Positions 31,348-32,997 of a stretch of 32,997 bases of DNA are shown piece after piece. The stretch is from Lentisphaerota bacterium (lineage in GTDB: Bacteria > Verrucomicrobiota > Kiritimatiellia > CAIQIC01 > Lenti-01): assembly GCA_012511885.1 (NCBI GenBank), contig JAAZFE010000086.1, positions 1-32,997 of the forward strand. The letters run 5' to 3'. The notes below the pieces were generated by a model. That model saw nothing but the letters and a program-made list of their open reading frames with translations. It was not told the origin of the DNA and did no database searches. A program made the position numbers and the translations under genes. The stretch's first letter is position 1; every line of letters begins with the position of its first letter.

Positions 31348-32790
31348 ATGGAATTGCAGGAGCAGACGGCGGAGCCGGGGCCGGCCGGGCGCGCGTGGCT
31401 GGAGTCGCTGCCGCGGGCGGAGGCAGAGGCCGCCGCAGCGGCTTTGGCGGCGCTGCCCCGTGATGCGGCCGGAGCGGGGGAGTCGCTGCCGCTGGTGATT
31501 GCGGCGTGGCGGCTGGTGGATCCAGCGCGGGCGGCGGCGTTGTTCGAGGGCTGGCTGGACACCATGAACGAGGCGGGCCTGTTGTCGCCGTCGTTTCCGG
31601 TGGTTTGCCAGTGGGCGGAGCAGATTCTGGAGGCGCACCCCGACGCCGGGGAGTTGCGCCAGCGCTGGCTGCCGAAGCTGGCGCGCTATCTGGAGGGAGC
31701 CTTCGACTATTATGACGCGAGCGGCACGGCGCTGCCCCGCTGGCCGGTGGCGGCGGAGGCGCTGTTCCCCGAGGAGGTCGCGCCGGGGCGGATTACCGTG
31801 GATTTGGCCGTGCTGCTCTGGAATGAGACGGAGTCGTTTTGTTGTCTGGCCCGGGAGGATGAAGACGCCTATGCCAAGACCTTTGATCTGGCGGAGGGGG
31901 AGCAGCGCGAGCTGACCCTTTGGCTCAATGAAACCTTCTGGAACAGCGAGACGCTGCAATTTCACCGGGCGGAGGACGGGCGCAACCTGCCGGATGAGTC
32001 TCTGTGCGGGATCGTGCCGCTGGTGTGGGGGGGGCGTTCGGCGGAGGTAAGCGAGGGACTGCGCGCGCGGGTCAGCGACTGGGACGCGGCGAACTGGAAC
32101 GCCCGGGCGCAAATCCTGTTTTGGGCGCTGCTGCTGCGGACACCACACAATACGGTGCTGGGGCGGCTGATGCGAGACGACCTGGCGGAGGGGGCGTCAG
32201 AGGTGGAGCGGGCGGTCTGGCGAATTATGGTGGCGGGGCTCGAGGGGGCGCGGGGGGGGGCGGTCGCGCCGATTCCGGCGTCGGCGCGCTGGCTGGACCG
32301 GCACGGACGGCGGATTGCCCTGGGCGCGGCGGGGCTGGCCTTGGTCTTGACGCTGGTGCTGCTGGGACGGGGGCTGGTGCTGCGCGAGCAGACGGCGGGG
32401 CGGGATCTGGCCCTGCTCGAGCGCGAGGCCCGCGAGCTGGCCGCGGCCGGCCAGCACGAGCGGGCGGCGGTGCGCTACGGCTTGGCGGCCAAGCAGGGGC
32501 GGGCGGCCTATTTCCGTTACCGGCAGGCGGGGGAGTGGCTGCGGGCGGGGCATCCGGCCGAGGCCGAACGGGTGTACCGGCGGTTGCTGGCAGAGAGGGC
32601 GGAGTCGCCGAATGTGCGGATGAATCTGGCGCTAGCGGTCTGGCGGCAGGGGCGGCGCGGTGAGGCGCTCGAGCTCTACCGCGCGTTTGTGGCGGATCCA
32701 GCCATGGCGGAATATCCGGGCCTGATCGAGCGGGCGCGTCTGGCGGCGGTGCTGGCGGAGCGCCAGCTCGAGCTGGACCGGACAGAATAG
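31348..32790 (+). CDS. Single-pass membrane protein with toroid-like N-terminal and TPR C-terminal domains
   Basis: 480 residues. The N-terminal cytoplasmic region (about 1-315) is helical. It has features that recall (alpha/alpha)6 glycosidases of the MGH1/trehalase type: AVLLWNETESF, LWLNETFWNSETLQFHRAEDG, and CGIVPLVWGG followed by WNARAQILFWALLL. I see no clear catalytic acid pair, so it may be a non-enzymatic relative. One TM helix (IALGAAGLALVLTLVLLGRGLVL, about 330-352) follows. The C-terminal part contains three TPR-like helical pairs (ERAAVRYGLAAKQG, PAEAERVYRRLLAERAESPNVRMNLALAVWRQG, GEALELYRAFVADP) for protein contacts. No Shine-Dalgarno precedes the ATG. Function unknown. Confidence 0.7.
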   Translation: MELQEQTAEPGPAGRAWLESLPRAEAEAAAAALAALPRDAAGAGESLPLVIAAWRLVDPARAAALFEGWLDTMNEAGLLSPSFPVVCQWAEQILEAHPDAGELRQRWLPKLARYLEGAFDYYDASGTALPRWPVAAEALFPEEVAPGRITVDLAVLLWNETESFCCLAREDEDAYAKTFDLAEGEQRELTLWLNETFWNSETLQFHRAEDGRNLPDESLCGIVPLVWGGRSAEVSEGLRARVSDWDAANWNARAQILFWALLLRTPHNTVLGRLMRDDLAEGASEVERAVWRIMVAGLEGARGGAVAPIPASARWLDRHGRRIALGAAGLALVLTLVLLGRGLVLREQTAGRDLALLEREARELAAAGQHERAAVRYGLAAKQGRAAYFRYRQAGEWLRAGHPAEAERVYRRLLAERAESPNVRMNLALAVWRQGRRGEALELYRAFVADPAMAEYPGLIERARLAAVLAERQLELDRTE

Positions 32791-32863
32791 GCGAGCGGCC
32801 AACACACGGCGATGGAGCATGGCAAGAGTGCGGGAATGCGTGATGGGGCGGTTGTTTTGGCGG

Positions 32864-32997
32864 AAAATAGTGAAAAACGGGCTGAAAATGGGCGAAATTT
32901 GGTGGTTTTTGGTGATTTTGGGACGATATTTGTCAATTTGCAAGGGTAAGGACGCCTCGGCGATGCGTCTGCTGCTTTTTTTGCCGAGCTGGGGCTC
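32864..32997. repeat. Phased A/T-tract region, copy C, with repeat modules 2 and 3
   Basis: A-tracts start at 32864, 32873, 32885 and 32895, continued by T-tracts at 32906 and 32916, about every 10 bp. Module 2 (GGACGCCTCGGCGATGCGT, 32950-32968) is the exact reverse complement of 12848-12866. Module 3 (seven T, then GCCGAGCTGGGGCTC, 32976-32997) equals 12871-12892 and runs to the window edge. Track ORFs here are low-complexity and not believed. Confidence 0.8.

Overview
The window is a GC-rich piece of a bacterial chromosome, most likely from the PVC superphylum (Verrucomicrobiota, Kiritimatiellota or Lentisphaerota side). The best evidence is a 51-residue Lys/Arg-rich protein at 12458-12613 that I recognise as the small basic protein family of Chlamydiae/Verrucomicrobia. 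A YjgP/YjgQ (LptF/LptG) permease, a PpiD-like periplasmic chaperone and many exported proteins point to a Gram-negative envelope. No rRNA, tRNA, CRISPR array, prophage or transposase gene is visible. Assignment below phylum level is not possible from the sequence alone.

Layout. 1-2830: repeat-rich leader, an exported DUF4139-type protein, an array of five short palindromes, and an exported protein of unknown function. 2838-7917: nitroreductase, uvrB, then a compact cofactor block nadC-birA-coaX (NAD, biotin, CoA). 7956-8292: an AT-rich, inverted-repeat-bounded non-coding element. 8334-11142 (minus): argF-like carbamoyltransferase followed 7 bp later by a membrane Ser/Thr kinase with an unusual C-terminal sensor-like domain. 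11239-12613: glycosyltransferase and the small basic protein. 13066-17337 (minus): a 1423-residue secreted GH57 amylase-type enzyme with starch-binding-like modules. 17837-20583 (minus): class II fructose-bisphosphate aldolase and a PpiD/SurA-like protein. 20915-24118: SWIM-SNF2 helicase. 24199-27302 (minus): lptF/G-type permease, a small membrane zinc-ribbon protein, an exported hypothetical and an EEP-family phosphohydrolase. 27572-31260: exported hypothetical overlapping a large secreted lipase/esterase. 31348-32790: a TM protein with a toroid-like N-terminus and C-terminal TPRs.

How the genes work together. Most are housekeeping (DNA repair, cofactors, arginine, glycolysis, envelope assembly) interleaved with secreted polymer-degrading proteins (GH57 plus lipase), which suits a heterotroph living on polysaccharide. 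Genes are mostly short transcription units with their own sigma70-like promoters (TTGaCC or TTGTCG, 17-18 bp, TAnnaT) and good Shine-Dalgarno sites.

The most interesting content is non-coding. (i) Five TTTCCA-N5-TGGAAA palindromes start 22, 22, 31 and 31 bp apart, so they sit on one helix face. (ii) A family of elements shares the ends CCTGAATAATTCA / cgtgaatgATCCAGG and occurs at about five loci. (iii) Three intergenic regions carry A-tracts phased at about 10.4 bp, predicted to be bent, combined with shuffled short repeat modules. (iv) There is a perfect 34-bp palindrome. All coordinates, spacings and repeat matches were read by eye. Family assignments rest on recognised motifs, not on database searches.
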